Below are positions 27,136 to 35,445 of a stretch of DNA of 64,000 nucleotides, one piece after another (position 1 is the first letter of the stretch; each line of letters starts with the position of its first letter). This DNA comes from Prevotella sp. UBA6447 (lineage in GTDB: Bacteria > Bacteroidota > Bacteroidia > Bacteroidales > Bacteroidaceae), in assembly GCA_002437115.1 (NCBI GenBank), contig DJOD01000055.1, positions 1 to 64,000 on the forward strand. Reading direction: 5' to 3'. The position numbers were made by a program, and so were the translations under genes. The notes below the pieces were generated by a model. That model searched no databases. It was not told where the DNA came from and saw only the letters and a program-made list of their open reading frames with translations.

Positions 27136-28533
27136 ATGGATAATGTTTTTTCGTATGTCATCAGCTTGGGAGCAAGTGTGATGATGCCTATCATCTTCAC
27201 CATCATTGGTCTGTGCATAGGCATGAAGTTTGGCAAAGCCTTAAAGTCGGGGCTCTTTGTCGGAGTCGGTTTTGTAGGCCTGGGCATTGTGACCTCCTTG
27301 CTTACCACCCATTTCAAGGATCCGCTCGACCTGATTACCACCATCTACCATCTCGACCTAAAGGTGTTCGACATGGGTTGGCCGGCTGCTGCAGCAGTGG
27401 CCTACAACACGGCGGTCGGTGCCTTGATTATCCCCATATGCCTGGGTGTCAACGTGCTGATGTTGCTCACCAAGACCACTCGCACAGTAAACATCGACCT
27501 TTGGAACTATTGGCATTTCGCCTTTATCGGTTCCGTGGCCTATTTTATTTTCGACAAGAATCTTGTTTGGGGCTATGTGGCAGCCATCGTTTGCTACATC
27601 ATCACGCTCGTCGTGGCTGACCGCACAGCGCATAAGTTTCAAGGCTATTATGACAAGATGGACGGCATCAGCATCCCACAACCGTTCTGCCAGAGCTTCA
27701 TACCCTTTGCCCTTTGCATCAACTGGCTGTTGGAGCGGATACCAGGCTTCAGCAAGCTCGATGTCGATGCCGAGGGGTTGAAGAAGAAGTTTGGCGTGCT
27801 GGGCGAGCCCCTGGTGCTGGGTGTCATCGTGGGCATGCTCATAGGCGTTGTGGCCAGGCTCGACGTGAAGAACATACTTGCCCTCGGCGTGACGATGGGT
27901 GCCGTGATGGAGCTCATCCCCCGTATCACCAAACTGTTCATCGACGGTTTGATGCCCATCTCCGAGAAAACAAAGGAACTGGTAGACCGCCGCTTCCATG
28001 GCAAGCGCGTGTTCATCGGCATGAGCCCCGCGCTCGTCATCGGCCATCCCACGTCGTTGGTCTGCACATTGTTGCTCATTCCCGTTTATTTGCTGGTTTC
28101 CGTGTTCCTTCCCGGCAACCAGTTCTTACCCTTGGCTTCGCTTGCTGGAATGTTTTACCTCTTCCCGCTTATTTTGCCTTTCACCAAGGGTAACGTTGTG
28201 CGCACGTTCATCGTCGGCTTGGTTGCCCTTGTCGTAGGCCTGTGGTTCGTCACATCCATGGCTCCCGACTTCACCAGTGCCGCCCAAACGGTCTATGCCC
28301 AGACGGGCGACCAGGCAGCAAAAGTGCCCGAGGGCTTCCTGGCAGGCAGCATGGACTTTGCCAGTTCGCTCTATGGCTATGTCATCTATGTCGCCTGCAA
28401 GTATGGCAAGTTTGTGGGAACCTGCGCGCTGGCCGTGTTGGCCGTGGCGATGATGGTTTGGAACCGTATCCTCATTGTCCGCGAGGAGCGTGCCGAAAGC
28501 CAAGAGATTTCCAAACGGGAAAATAAGGCGTGA
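27136..28533 (+). CDS. Orphan PTS galactitol-type EIIC membrane protein
   Basis: A 465-residue polytopic membrane protein of the EIIC-GAT family, the translocating subunit of galactitol-type phosphotransferase systems. About ten hydrophobic helices are visible, with the conserved motif AYNTAVGALIIPICLGVN near 88-105 and IGHPTSLVC near 303. No EIIA, EIIB, HPr or enzyme I gene is in the window, so phosphotransfer coupling is doubtful and it may act as a secondary transporter or have another role. It is first in a unit with kduI (40-base gap) and an ExuT-like carrier, pointing to uronate-type substrates. Confidence 0.85.
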   Translation: MDNVFSYVISLGASVMMPIIFTIIGLCIGMKFGKALKSGLFVGVGFVGLGIVTSLLTTHFKDPLDLITTIYHLDLKVFDMGWPAAAAVAYNTAVGALIIPICLGVNVLMLLTKTTRTVNIDLWNYWHFAFIGSVAYFIFDKNLVWGYVAAIVCYIITLVVADRTAHKFQGYYDKMDGISIPQPFCQSFIPFALCINWLLERIPGFSKLDVDAEGLKKKFGVLGEPLVLGVIVGMLIGVVARLDVKNILALGVTMGAVMELIPRITKLFIDGLMPISEKTKELVDRRFHGKRVFIGMSPALVIGHPTSLVCTLLLIPVYLLVSVFLPGNQFLPLASLAGMFYLFPLILPFTKGNVVRTFIVGLVALVVGLWFVTSMAPDFTSAAQTVYAQTGDQAAKVPEGFLAGSMDFASSLYGYVIYVACKYGKFVGTCALAVLAVAMMVWNRILIVREERAESQEISKRENKA

Positions 28534-28573
28534 CGACTTTGAACGTGAAACAAACACAATAAAACATATAAAC

Positions 28574-29545
28574 ATGAAGAAAATCATTCTTACCGTAGCC
28601 CTTTGCTGCTTCGCCCTGTCTGGCTTCTCACAGGGCTGCTGTTCCAAAGGCTACGAAGTGAAGGCTGAAAATGCCTACACCCACTACAATGTTCGTTGGG
28701 CAACAGGCCCTGAAGATGCCAAGCATTACACCACCGATCGTCTCCGCAAGGAGTATCTCATCGAGAAGGTGTTTGCGCCGGGTGAGGTCAACTGGACTTA
28801 CACGTTCTATGACCGTTTCCTGATCGGTGGTGCCGAACCCACTGCCACACCGTTGAAGCTCACTTCCATCGCACCCCTCTACGTCGATGCCAGCAAGGGA
28901 ACCAACGGTCGCAACCTTCTCGACAACCGTGAGCTGGGCATCATCAACATCGGTGGCGAAGGAACGGTTTCGGTCGACGGCAAGACCTACACGCTGGGCT
29001 TCCAAGATGCGCTCTATGTGGGGCGCGGTGCCAAGGACATTGTGGTGGCCAGCAAGAACGCCGCCAATCCCGCCAAGTTCTATCTCAACTCGGCCTGCGC
29101 CCACGCGACCTACCCCACCAAGAAGGTCACGCTGAAGGAGGCCAACAACATCAAGGCTGGCAAGATGGAAGAGTCTAACGACCGCGTTATCCACCAGATG
29201 ATCATTGACGGCGTGGCCGGCGTGCGCACCTGCCAGTTGCAGATGGGCATCACCGAGCTGAAACCGGGCAGCGTGTGGAACACCATGCCAGCCCACACCC
29301 ACCTGCGCCGCATGGAAGCTTATCTCTATTACAAGGTGCCCGAAGGCCAGAAAATCCTTCATGTGATGGGCGAGCCGCAAGAGACACGCCCTATCTGGAT
29401 GAACAATGAGCAGGCAGTCATCGCGCCGCAATGGAGCATCCATTGCGCCGCAGGCACCAGCAACTACACCTTTATCTGGGGCATGGCCGGCGAGAACCTC
29501 GTCTATACTGACATGCAGGTGGCTCCCATCCCCTCACTCGAGTAA
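28574..29545 (+). CDS. kduI: 5-keto-4-deoxyuronate isomerase with export signal
   Basis: KduI interconverts 5-keto-4-deoxyuronate and 2,5-diketo-3-deoxygluconate in breakdown of unsaturated uronates released by polysaccharide lyases. The metal site is intact: His241 and His243 in AHTH, Glu248, and His290 in SIHCAAG. The 323 residues exceed the E. coli enzyme (278) because of an N-terminal extension that reads as a signal peptide (KKIILTVALCCFALSGFSQ) then GCCSKG. The frame is open further upstream, but that part overlaps the EIIC gene. An exported KduI is unexpected, since the pathway is usually drawn in the cytoplasm. Confidence 0.9.
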   Translation: MKKIILTVALCCFALSGFSQGCCSKGYEVKAENAYTHYNVRWATGPEDAKHYTTDRLRKEYLIEKVFAPGEVNWTYTFYDRFLIGGAEPTATPLKLTSIAPLYVDASKGTNGRNLLDNRELGIINIGGEGTVSVDGKTYTLGFQDALYVGRGAKDIVVASKNAANPAKFYLNSACAHATYPTKKVTLKEANNIKAGKMEESNDRVIHQMIIDGVAGVRTCQLQMGITELKPGSVWNTMPAHTHLRRMEAYLYYKVPEGQKILHVMGEPQETRPIWMNNEQAVIAPQWSIHCAAGTSNYTFIWGMAGENLVYTDMQVAPIPSLE

Positions 29546-29551
29546 TTTTCA

Positions 29552-29635
29552 GAAGATGTGCCGACATCGCTTTTCCGCATGACAGACCGCAAAGTCCTGG
29601 ATGCGTGTGGCGACCGCCAGCACATCTTCTTGCTT
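29552..29635 (+). terminator. Long hairpin between kduI and the MFS gene (possible attenuator)
   Basis: AGAAGATGTGC (29552-29562) pairs perfectly with GCACATCTTCT (29620-29630), followed by TGCTTTTT. The 57-base loop contains a smaller CGCAT/ATGCG stem. It starts 6 bases after the kduI stop and would reduce, rather than abolish, transcription into the transporter gene. Confidence 0.55.
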
Positions 29636-29693
29636 TTTCAGGCCTTGCCACCAGCTTCAGATGGCACCCATAACCTAAAACTACTGCAAAGAA

Positions 29694-31157
29694 ATGCTAA
29701 CTGCTAAAAATAAGATATCCCAATACCGTTGGGTAATATGCTCCATGCTCTTTTTTGCCACCACGATCAACTACATGGATCGTCAGGTGCTCTCATTGAC
29801 ATGGAAAGATTTTATCGCCCCCGAGTTTCACTGGAGTGATGCCGATTACGGCAACATCACGGGGGCCTTCTCGTTCTTCTATGCCCTATTTAGCCTGTTC
29901 GTCGGCAAGTTCATCGACCGCTTGGGCACCAAGCGCGGCTACTTGATAGCCATCTTCGTGTGGTCGCTGGGCGCCTGCCTGCACGCTGGTTGTGGCTGGG
30001 CGGCCATGGAATATGTGGGGCTCGACAGCGTGGTGGCCCTTCGCGCCGTCAAGGCCGGGTCACAAATGGCCCTGATGATTTCCACAGTGAGCGTCTACCT
30101 CTTCATGTTCTGCCGTATTGTGCTGGCGGCCGGCGAGTCGGGCAACTTCCCGTCGGCCATCAAGGTCGTGGCCGAGTTCTTCCCCAAGAAAGACCGAGCC
30201 TTTGCCACGGCCATCTTCAATTCGGGCGCGTCGATTGGCGCCCTCATCGCACCACTCACCATCCCTGTGCTTGCCAACCACTTGGGATGGGAGAGCGCGT
30301 TTCTCATCATAGGCGGCATCGGGTTCGTGTGGATGGGTTTCTGGGTGTTTGCCTACGACAAGCCGCGCCACTGCAAGCACGTGAACGAGGCTGAGCTGGC
30401 TTACATCCTCCAAGACGACAAAGCTGAAACCGCAGCCGCCACGACTACCGACGAGGGTCCCACATTGCCTTTCTTGCGTTGTTTCACCTATCGGCAGACG
30501 TGGTCGTTCATCATGGGAAAGTTCATGACCGACGGTGTGTGGTGGTTCTACCTGTTCTGGGCTCCGGCCTATTTCTCCGATCAGTTTGGCTACGCTACCA
30601 GCACCACCATGGGCCAGTGGCTCATCTTTGTGCTGTACCTCATTGTCACGGTGCTCAGCATTGTGGGCGGCTACATCCCCAAGTATTTTGTGGAGCGGCG
30701 GGGCATGGAGCCCTATTCGGGCCGCATGAAGGCCATGTTCATCTTCGCTCTCTTACCGTTGTTGGCCCTTGTGGCCCAGCCGCTGGCCTCCTGGCAAGGC
30801 AGTCCCATTGACCCCGCGTGGTGGCCGGCCATCATCATCGGTTTCGCGGGAGCAGGCCACCAGGCTTGGTCGGCCAACCTCTACTCCACCATTGGCGACA
30901 TGTTTCCCCGCTCGGCCGTAGCCACCATCACGGGCGTGGGCACCATGGCGGGAGGCATCTCCTCATGGGCCATCAACACCGGGTCGGGCTACCTCTTCAA
31001 CTATGCTGACCTCCTGGGGTCCGGCTTCACGTTCCTCGGCTTCGAAGGGAAACCCGCTGGCTACATGATTGTGTTCTGCTTCTGCGCCGTGGCCTACATG
31101 GCTGGATGGATCATCATGAAGACCTTGGTGCCTAAGTACAAGCCTATTGTAGGGTAA
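29694..31157 (+). CDS. MFS transporter, ExuT-like hexuronate carrier
   Basis: A 487-residue major facilitator protein with 12 predicted helices. The N-terminal segment INYMDRQVLS and the GKFIDRLGTKRG loop between helices 2 and 3 fit the anion:cation symporter branch that includes hexuronate (ExuT) and gluconate-type carriers; ESGNFPSAIKVVAEFFPKKD is a further family signature. It would import a uronate or the KduI product with protons or sodium. It is third in the EIIC-kduI unit. The exact substrate cannot be told from sequence. Confidence 0.87.
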   Translation: MLTAKNKISQYRWVICSMLFFATTINYMDRQVLSLTWKDFIAPEFHWSDADYGNITGAFSFFYALFSLFVGKFIDRLGTKRGYLIAIFVWSLGACLHAGCGWAAMEYVGLDSVVALRAVKAGSQMALMISTVSVYLFMFCRIVLAAGESGNFPSAIKVVAEFFPKKDRAFATAIFNSGASIGALIAPLTIPVLANHLGWESAFLIIGGIGFVWMGFWVFAYDKPRHCKHVNEAELAYILQDDKAETAAATTTDEGPTLPFLRCFTYRQTWSFIMGKFMTDGVWWFYLFWAPAYFSDQFGYATSTTMGQWLIFVLYLIVTVLSIVGGYIPKYFVERRGMEPYSGRMKAMFIFALLPLLALVAQPLASWQGSPIDPAWWPAIIIGFAGAGHQAWSANLYSTIGDMFPRSAVATITGVGTMAGGISSWAINTGSGYLFNYADLLGSGFTFLGFEGKPAGYMIVFCFCAVAYMAGWIIMKTLVPKYKPIVG

Positions 31158-31183
31158 AATATTCGGATAAAACATCACCGTGG

Positions 31184-31235
31184 AATCGCGTATTTGCAAG
31201 GACAACGTTGCTCGTTTGCAAATACGCGATTTTTT
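31184..31235 (+). terminator. Strong rho-independent terminator
   Basis: A perfect 16-bp stem, AATCGCGTATTTGCAA with its complement, loop of 16 bases, then TTTTTT. It closes the uronate unit 27 bases after the transporter stop. Confidence 0.9.
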
Positions 31236-31311
31236 GCACACTTCGCGTAAGTCGCTGACATTCTTCTGGTTGAGCAAAAATACAACAAAACAAATACTCG
31301 GTGAGCACTAT

Positions 31312-31420
31312 CGGTTTTGCGATAGCTATCAAACCGCATCTCGATAGCTATCGGATTGAGGTAAGACTGCTATCGGATTGTACCTCAATGAGGCTGCTAT
31401 CTTGCCTCAATTCGCTGTTA
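31312..31420. repeat. Degenerate direct repeats around CGATAGCTATC
   Basis: The motif CTATC recurs at 31326, 31348, 31370 and 31397, that is at 22, 22 and 27 bases, in longer shared strings such as CGATAGCTATC and GCTATCGGATTG. The first copy lies in a CGGTTT...AAACCG hairpin. The element is non-coding. The remaining bases to 31596 show nothing further. Confidence 0.6.
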
Positions 31421-31596
31421 TTTCTTAGTGCGATAACGGTCAAAACAATAGTTTTATAGGCTTAGGCTGCGCTTGTAACGGCCAAAAGCATTATTTCAAT
31501 CTATAGTTAGTCACCTCCAGAGAGCCCTATTTTTTCAGAATTATCTCAACAAGTAAAGTTTTTTTGGACATCCTTGAATAATAACCTTAAAAACAT

Positions 31597-31627
31597 TTTG
31601 GCATATCCTCCCAAAAACATATCTTTG
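31597..31627 (+). promoter_or_regulatory. Promoter of the GT14-methyltransferase gene
   Basis: TTTG (31597-31600) and TATCTTTG (31620-31627) are 19 bases apart, an excellent match to the Bacteroidetes promoter. The 5' leader to the ATG would be about 110 bases. Confidence 0.7.
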
Positions 31628-31745
31628 CAAAACCTACGAAACAATAGTGAAGACTGCTGATTATTGAAACAAATCTCTTAGAAAACGAAACAAGAGGTAA
31701 AGCAGCTAATATCTAGGAGTTATATATATTCAAAATGTAAAGCTA

Positions 31746-33212
31746 ATGAAAACAAAGTATTTAAACATTTCCGAAAGAGTCAAAAGGAGGAGCCACGCTA
31801 TCTTAATCATGGCCCACAAGGATTATCCCCATCTAAGGCACTTAGTAGAGTACTTTAGTCATCAATGTCAAGTGTTCATACATGTTGATCGAAAAGGCGA
31901 CATTACAGATGAGCAAATAAACGAACTAAGAAGGATGAACAATGTCAGAAAAGTATACAAGAGGTATACAGTACATTGGGGCGGATTTAGCATCCTAAAA
32001 TGCGAAATGTATCTTCTCAACTGCGCACTGATAGAATGTGAAGCCGATTACATACATCTTATAAGCGGTGAGGATTACCCGATTAAGCCACTCGAGACTT
32101 TCTTGGAAACCTTTGACAAGGCTATGGGCGTCAACTTCCTATCCTACGTACATCTTCCGCATCCCAAATGGCAGAACAATACTTACACAAGATTTGAATA
32201 CTTTTATCCATTCGATTATTACCATGAAAGAAATGAAAGCAAACAAAAGGCCGAGCAGTGGGTGAACTTCCAAAAGAAATGGCACATACACAGAAGTATC
32301 CCACATTACTTTGAGCACCTCTACGGAGGCTCTCAATGGTTCTCCATAACAAGAGAAGCTGCTTCACTGCTCACTGATTACACCAAGAAGCATCCTGCGT
32401 TTTACAGGCGAATGCACTTCACCTTTGCTCCCGAGGAGTCTTACATACAGACAGTATTGCTAAACCTCTTACCCGCAAGAAAAGTGCTGAATGACAACCT
32501 GAGGTTTATAAGGTGGAAAAATGAAAACGGAAATGCACCTGCGCACCTTGGAGTAGAGCACTTCCACCTGCTGACAGAAACGAGGGAGCTCTTCGCAAGA
32601 AAGTTCACTTACCCGTTTTGTCGACAGCTGGTTGAGAAGATTGACACATACCTTCTGAAAGAGAATGCCTGCAACATCTCTTCAACAGGTATTTGGGATT
32701 ACAAGGGCTATGCCAAATATCCCTTCTACAATCGGTTGGAGAATTGCTTATACAAGTACATCATGTACACGAAAGCAAAAACGGTCTTGGATGTGGGATG
32801 TGGTTGCGGGCACTACGTAGCAGCATTGAGAAGACTGGGCATTGACGCAGCAGGATGCGATGCCAACCCGAACACTGAAGAGCTTTCCAAGCAACTGCTT
32901 CCTTGGGGCGACGAGCCATGCCACACATTCGACTTCACAAACGACTTGGTAGAACCTGACACTTTCGACCTCGTGACCTGCATCAATGTGTTGCCATACA
33001 TTCCAAAAGTGAAAAGGAGGCGATTCGTTTCTAACCTCATCAAGCTGTCGAAGAAAGCCATTCTGATAAGTTACGAGAAATTCGATGAAAGCGACATCAA
33101 CGAACTTCATCAGAAGCTTGCGGAAAATAATTACACAGAAAATGAATTCGCATCAAAATATTTCAAAGAGCAATCAAAAAACAGACAAGAATATTTCTTG
33201 TTTGAACTATAA
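31746..33212 (+). CDS. GT14 glycosyltransferase fused to a class I methyltransferase
   Basis: A 488-residue two-domain enzyme. Residues about 15-290 match the core-2/I-branching beta-1,6-N-acetylglucosaminyltransferase family (GT14): HAILIMAHKDYPHL, VFIHVDRKGD, HLISGEDYPI, YGGSQWFSITREA, and the FAPEESYIQT acid-containing segment. Residues about 330-488 are an S-adenosylmethionine methyltransferase with motif I VLDVGCGCG at 347-355 and an acidic GCDANP motif II. No signal peptide or membrane helix is seen, so it would act in the cytoplasm on a glycan or peptide. The gene is AT-richer than its neighbours, suggesting transfer. The broken reading frame 12 bases downstream is presumably cotranscribed and may be the acceptor or a partner; this is inference. 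Confidence 0.85.
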   Translation: MKTKYLNISERVKRRSHAILIMAHKDYPHLRHLVEYFSHQCQVFIHVDRKGDITDEQINELRRMNNVRKVYKRYTVHWGGFSILKCEMYLLNCALIECEADYIHLISGEDYPIKPLETFLETFDKAMGVNFLSYVHLPHPKWQNNTYTRFEYFYPFDYYHERNESKQKAEQWVNFQKKWHIHRSIPHYFEHLYGGSQWFSITREAASLLTDYTKKHPAFYRRMHFTFAPEESYIQTVLLNLLPARKVLNDNLRFIRWKNENGNAPAHLGVEHFHLLTETRELFARKFTYPFCRQLVEKIDTYLLKENACNISSTGIWDYKGYAKYPFYNRLENCLYKYIMYTKAKTVLDVGCGCGHYVAALRRLGIDAAGCDANPNTEELSKQLLPWGDEPCHTFDFTNDLVEPDTFDLVTCINVLPYIPKVKRRRFVSNLIKLSKKAILISYEKFDESDINELHQKLAENNYTENEFASKYFKEQSKNRQEYFLFEL

Positions 33213-33224
33213 AAAATATAAATC

Positions 33225-33959
33225 ATGAAAATCAAAAAGTATGAAAAAAGCGCATTAAGAAATGCGCAAGTTGCATTAAATGCAAATGAAGAAAAGTTGC
33301 TTTCCACAATGAACATGTCGGATGGTCCTGGCACAGAAGACAATCCATATTCAATGTGGGATATGTGTGAGATGGTACATAACGGAACATGGAAAGGTGG
33401 TTATGTCATCATTACGGGAACTGTAAGTTAAGTTGGGAGGTACAGCTTTGCTGTAGGCTCAGAAGAATATGACGGAAGCGATTACACCCTTTACCCGTCC
33501 GAATTTAATCTCGAAGAACACTACGACAAGATTTTTTCGTTTATAAAGCCATCTTCGGATTTCGTTGCCCCTTCCGCAAACCAAGCCTCTTCAGAGTTTT
33601 CGTACACAGGAAGCAATCTCGCCATTGCTGGTAAAGATTATGCCATTTATCATGAAAAATATCGTTATTCTGACGCTTGCATACTGTCTATTGAGCAAAA
33701 AGTAGATGCGACAACTGTTTGTGTTTGCATAAGCACTTATTCCGAGTGCATAGAATTAAACATTCCTTCAATAAAGTGTGCAATAAGTACTGAAAGCAAT
33801 TTTGTAACACAAGAAATTTATGCTAAGCAAAACAGTTCTGCAATAATTCGAGCCAACACCCCTATTGCTAAATTCGGATATTATAGGCTGAAAGGAGAAC
33901 GAGTAATGCTAATTTTAAATAATGACAACTCACACCCTGTTGGCATAACGACTTACTAA
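33225..33959 (+). pseudogene. Reading frame of unknown function broken by one in-frame TAA
   Basis: An ATG frame runs 68 codons to TAA (33429-33431) and then stays open in the same frame for 175 more codons to a second TAA (33957-33959). The part after the first stop has protein-like composition and no early start codon, so the whole looks like one 243-residue gene with a nonsense change. The N-terminus (MKIKKYEKSALRNAQ...EEKLL) has the look of a leader, followed by GPGTEDNPYS and GTWKGGYV, a pattern I associate with exported Bacteroidetes proteins of unknown role. It is 12 bases after the GT14-methyltransferase stop and equally AT-rich. Sequencing error, recent decay or a translated 68-residue product are all possible. 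TAA is not a known recoding codon in this group. Confidence 0.75.
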
Positions 33960-34082
33960 ACAGGTAATAAAACTCACTCAGTATTTTCTTTTTATGCAGC
34001 GTATCTAATCTTAGGCATTTGTGTAAACAAGAAAGTACTGAGGGTCAATCACTATAGAAAACCAGAATAATATAAGTCCCCT

Positions 34083-35291
34083 ATGAAAAGAAGTCTCATC
34101 ATATTCTTCTTGCAGTTGGGCTTGTCACATGTCTGTGCACAGAACACCTACACAGCCCGCGTGGTGGACGCGAGCACTGGCAACGCACTGCCTATGGCGA
34201 GCGTCTACATCAGCGCCTCCCCCTCTACCATCACTAACCAGGAGGGCGACTTCTCCATCCAAGCCAATCCAAGTGACGTGCTCCGCATATCCTACGTGGG
34301 CTACAACGCCAAGAGCATCAAGGCAAGCGACTTGCGACGCACGGTGGCACTCAAGCCTTTCACCAGAATGCTGCAAGGAGTGACCGTCACCCCCATCGAT
34401 GTCGTGGGATTGCTCAAGAAACTGGTGAAGAACATCAAGATGGAGTATGCAGAGCATCGCTTCGAACAGTCCAACTACTTCTACCGCCAGGTGTCATCCA
34501 ACGACACCACTTACAACGAACTCATCGAGGCTTTCTTTCGCGCCCAATCCGACATAGCCCTGCGCAACTTCATGCTCACCACGGGACGCTATGGTAACAT
34601 TGAGAGTGGTGACACGCTGAAGCCATTCTACAAGTTTCGCAATTATTACGTCACTTCATGCCTCGCCCCAATGCTTCCTGACCCAGGAACATGGAAAGAC
34701 CTTTACACGCCATTGCCTTATAAATGGGTCTCACAATACTTTGACGACCTATACAACCTGTCTTACTCTATCTTGCAAGGCGATGATGACGCCAAAATCA
34801 TCGTGGTTCAGTTTGGCGAGACTGCAGACGGTTCCTCCCACACTTTGACGGGAAGACTAATGTTTGAGATGGACAAGCTACAGCTACTCTCCTTTCGCGG
34901 GAAGGTACACAACGAACTCGTGAGAATCCGCTATCGTACATCGGGGCCCACAAGTATGTTTCGCTATTGTCTGCGAGACATCGAAATCCAAATGACCTAC
35001 AAGCACGACCGGGGATTCAACGAAGTGGCATCCATCGGCACGCGCATGGTTGTCGACCGTGGCAAAAATGAATACGGTGGTGTCTATTGGAGTACCATGT
35101 TCAACATTGGCAATTACGACATCGGGAAAGGTGTCTCAACGTACAAGGAGAACATCTACAACACACTAAGCCAGCGAGGCAACGACGAAGCCTTCCGAAA
35201 GAACTATCAAATCGTGAAGACGACTTCCACAGAAGAGGCCATCATCAAGAAGTTTGAACTTGAAGGCTGTTTCGAAAACTTCACACATTGA
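34083..35291 (+). CDS. Secreted protein with carboxypeptidase-regulatory-like domain
   Basis: A 402-residue exported protein. After a signal peptide (MKRSLIIFFLQLGLSHVCA) residues about 22-95 form the CarboxypepD_reg-like beta-sandwich common at the N-terminus of Bacteroidetes outer membrane proteins (ARVVDASTGNALPMASVYI, TNQEGDFSI, RISYVGYNAKSI). The rest, about 110-400, is a domain I do not recognise; it lacks the barrel of a TonB receptor. It is directly upstream of two MG2-type envelope proteins and probably belongs to the same envelope function. No promoter is clear in the 123 bases before it. Confidence 0.78.
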   Translation: MKRSLIIFFLQLGLSHVCAQNTYTARVVDASTGNALPMASVYISASPSTITNQEGDFSIQANPSDVLRISYVGYNAKSIKASDLRRTVALKPFTRMLQGVTVTPIDVVGLLKKLVKNIKMEYAEHRFEQSNYFYRQVSSNDTTYNELIEAFFRAQSDIALRNFMLTTGRYGNIESGDTLKPFYKFRNYYVTSCLAPMLPDPGTWKDLYTPLPYKWVSQYFDDLYNLSYSILQGDDDAKIIVVQFGETADGSSHTLTGRLMFEMDKLQLLSFRGKVHNELVRIRYRTSGPTSMFRYCLRDIEIQMTYKHDRGFNEVASIGTRMVVDRGKNEYGGVYWSTMFNIGNYDIGKGVSTYKENIYNTLSQRGNDEAFRKNYQIVKTTSTEEAIIKKFELEGCFENFTH

Positions 35292-35371
35292 GAACCGAAT
35301 GGACAGAATAATCAAACAAGAAAAACGAAAGAAATAAAAAAAGAAAAAAGGCTTGGCGTTCTCTTTTTTTT

Positions 35372-35379
35372 TAGTTTTG
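35372..35379 (+). promoter_or_regulatory. Promoter -7 box of the MG2-protein pair
   Basis: TAGTTTTG lies 66 bases upstream of the ATG and just after a T-rich tract that may end the preceding gene. Confidence 0.5.
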
Positions 35380-35445
35380 CGAATGGCAATTAAAAGTAAG
35401 CCTCAACTCTAAACAATACAACCTAAACACTCAACCTAAACGACC

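Noticed and set aside
31312..31420. CRISPR-like array
   Set aside because: The repeated words are too short and diverged, the spacing is irregular, there are no unique spacers of even length, and no cas genes are nearby.
33429..33431. Recoded stop (selenocysteine or pyrrolysine)
   Set aside because: The codon is TAA, not TGA or TAG, and no SECIS-like hairpin or matching machinery is seen.
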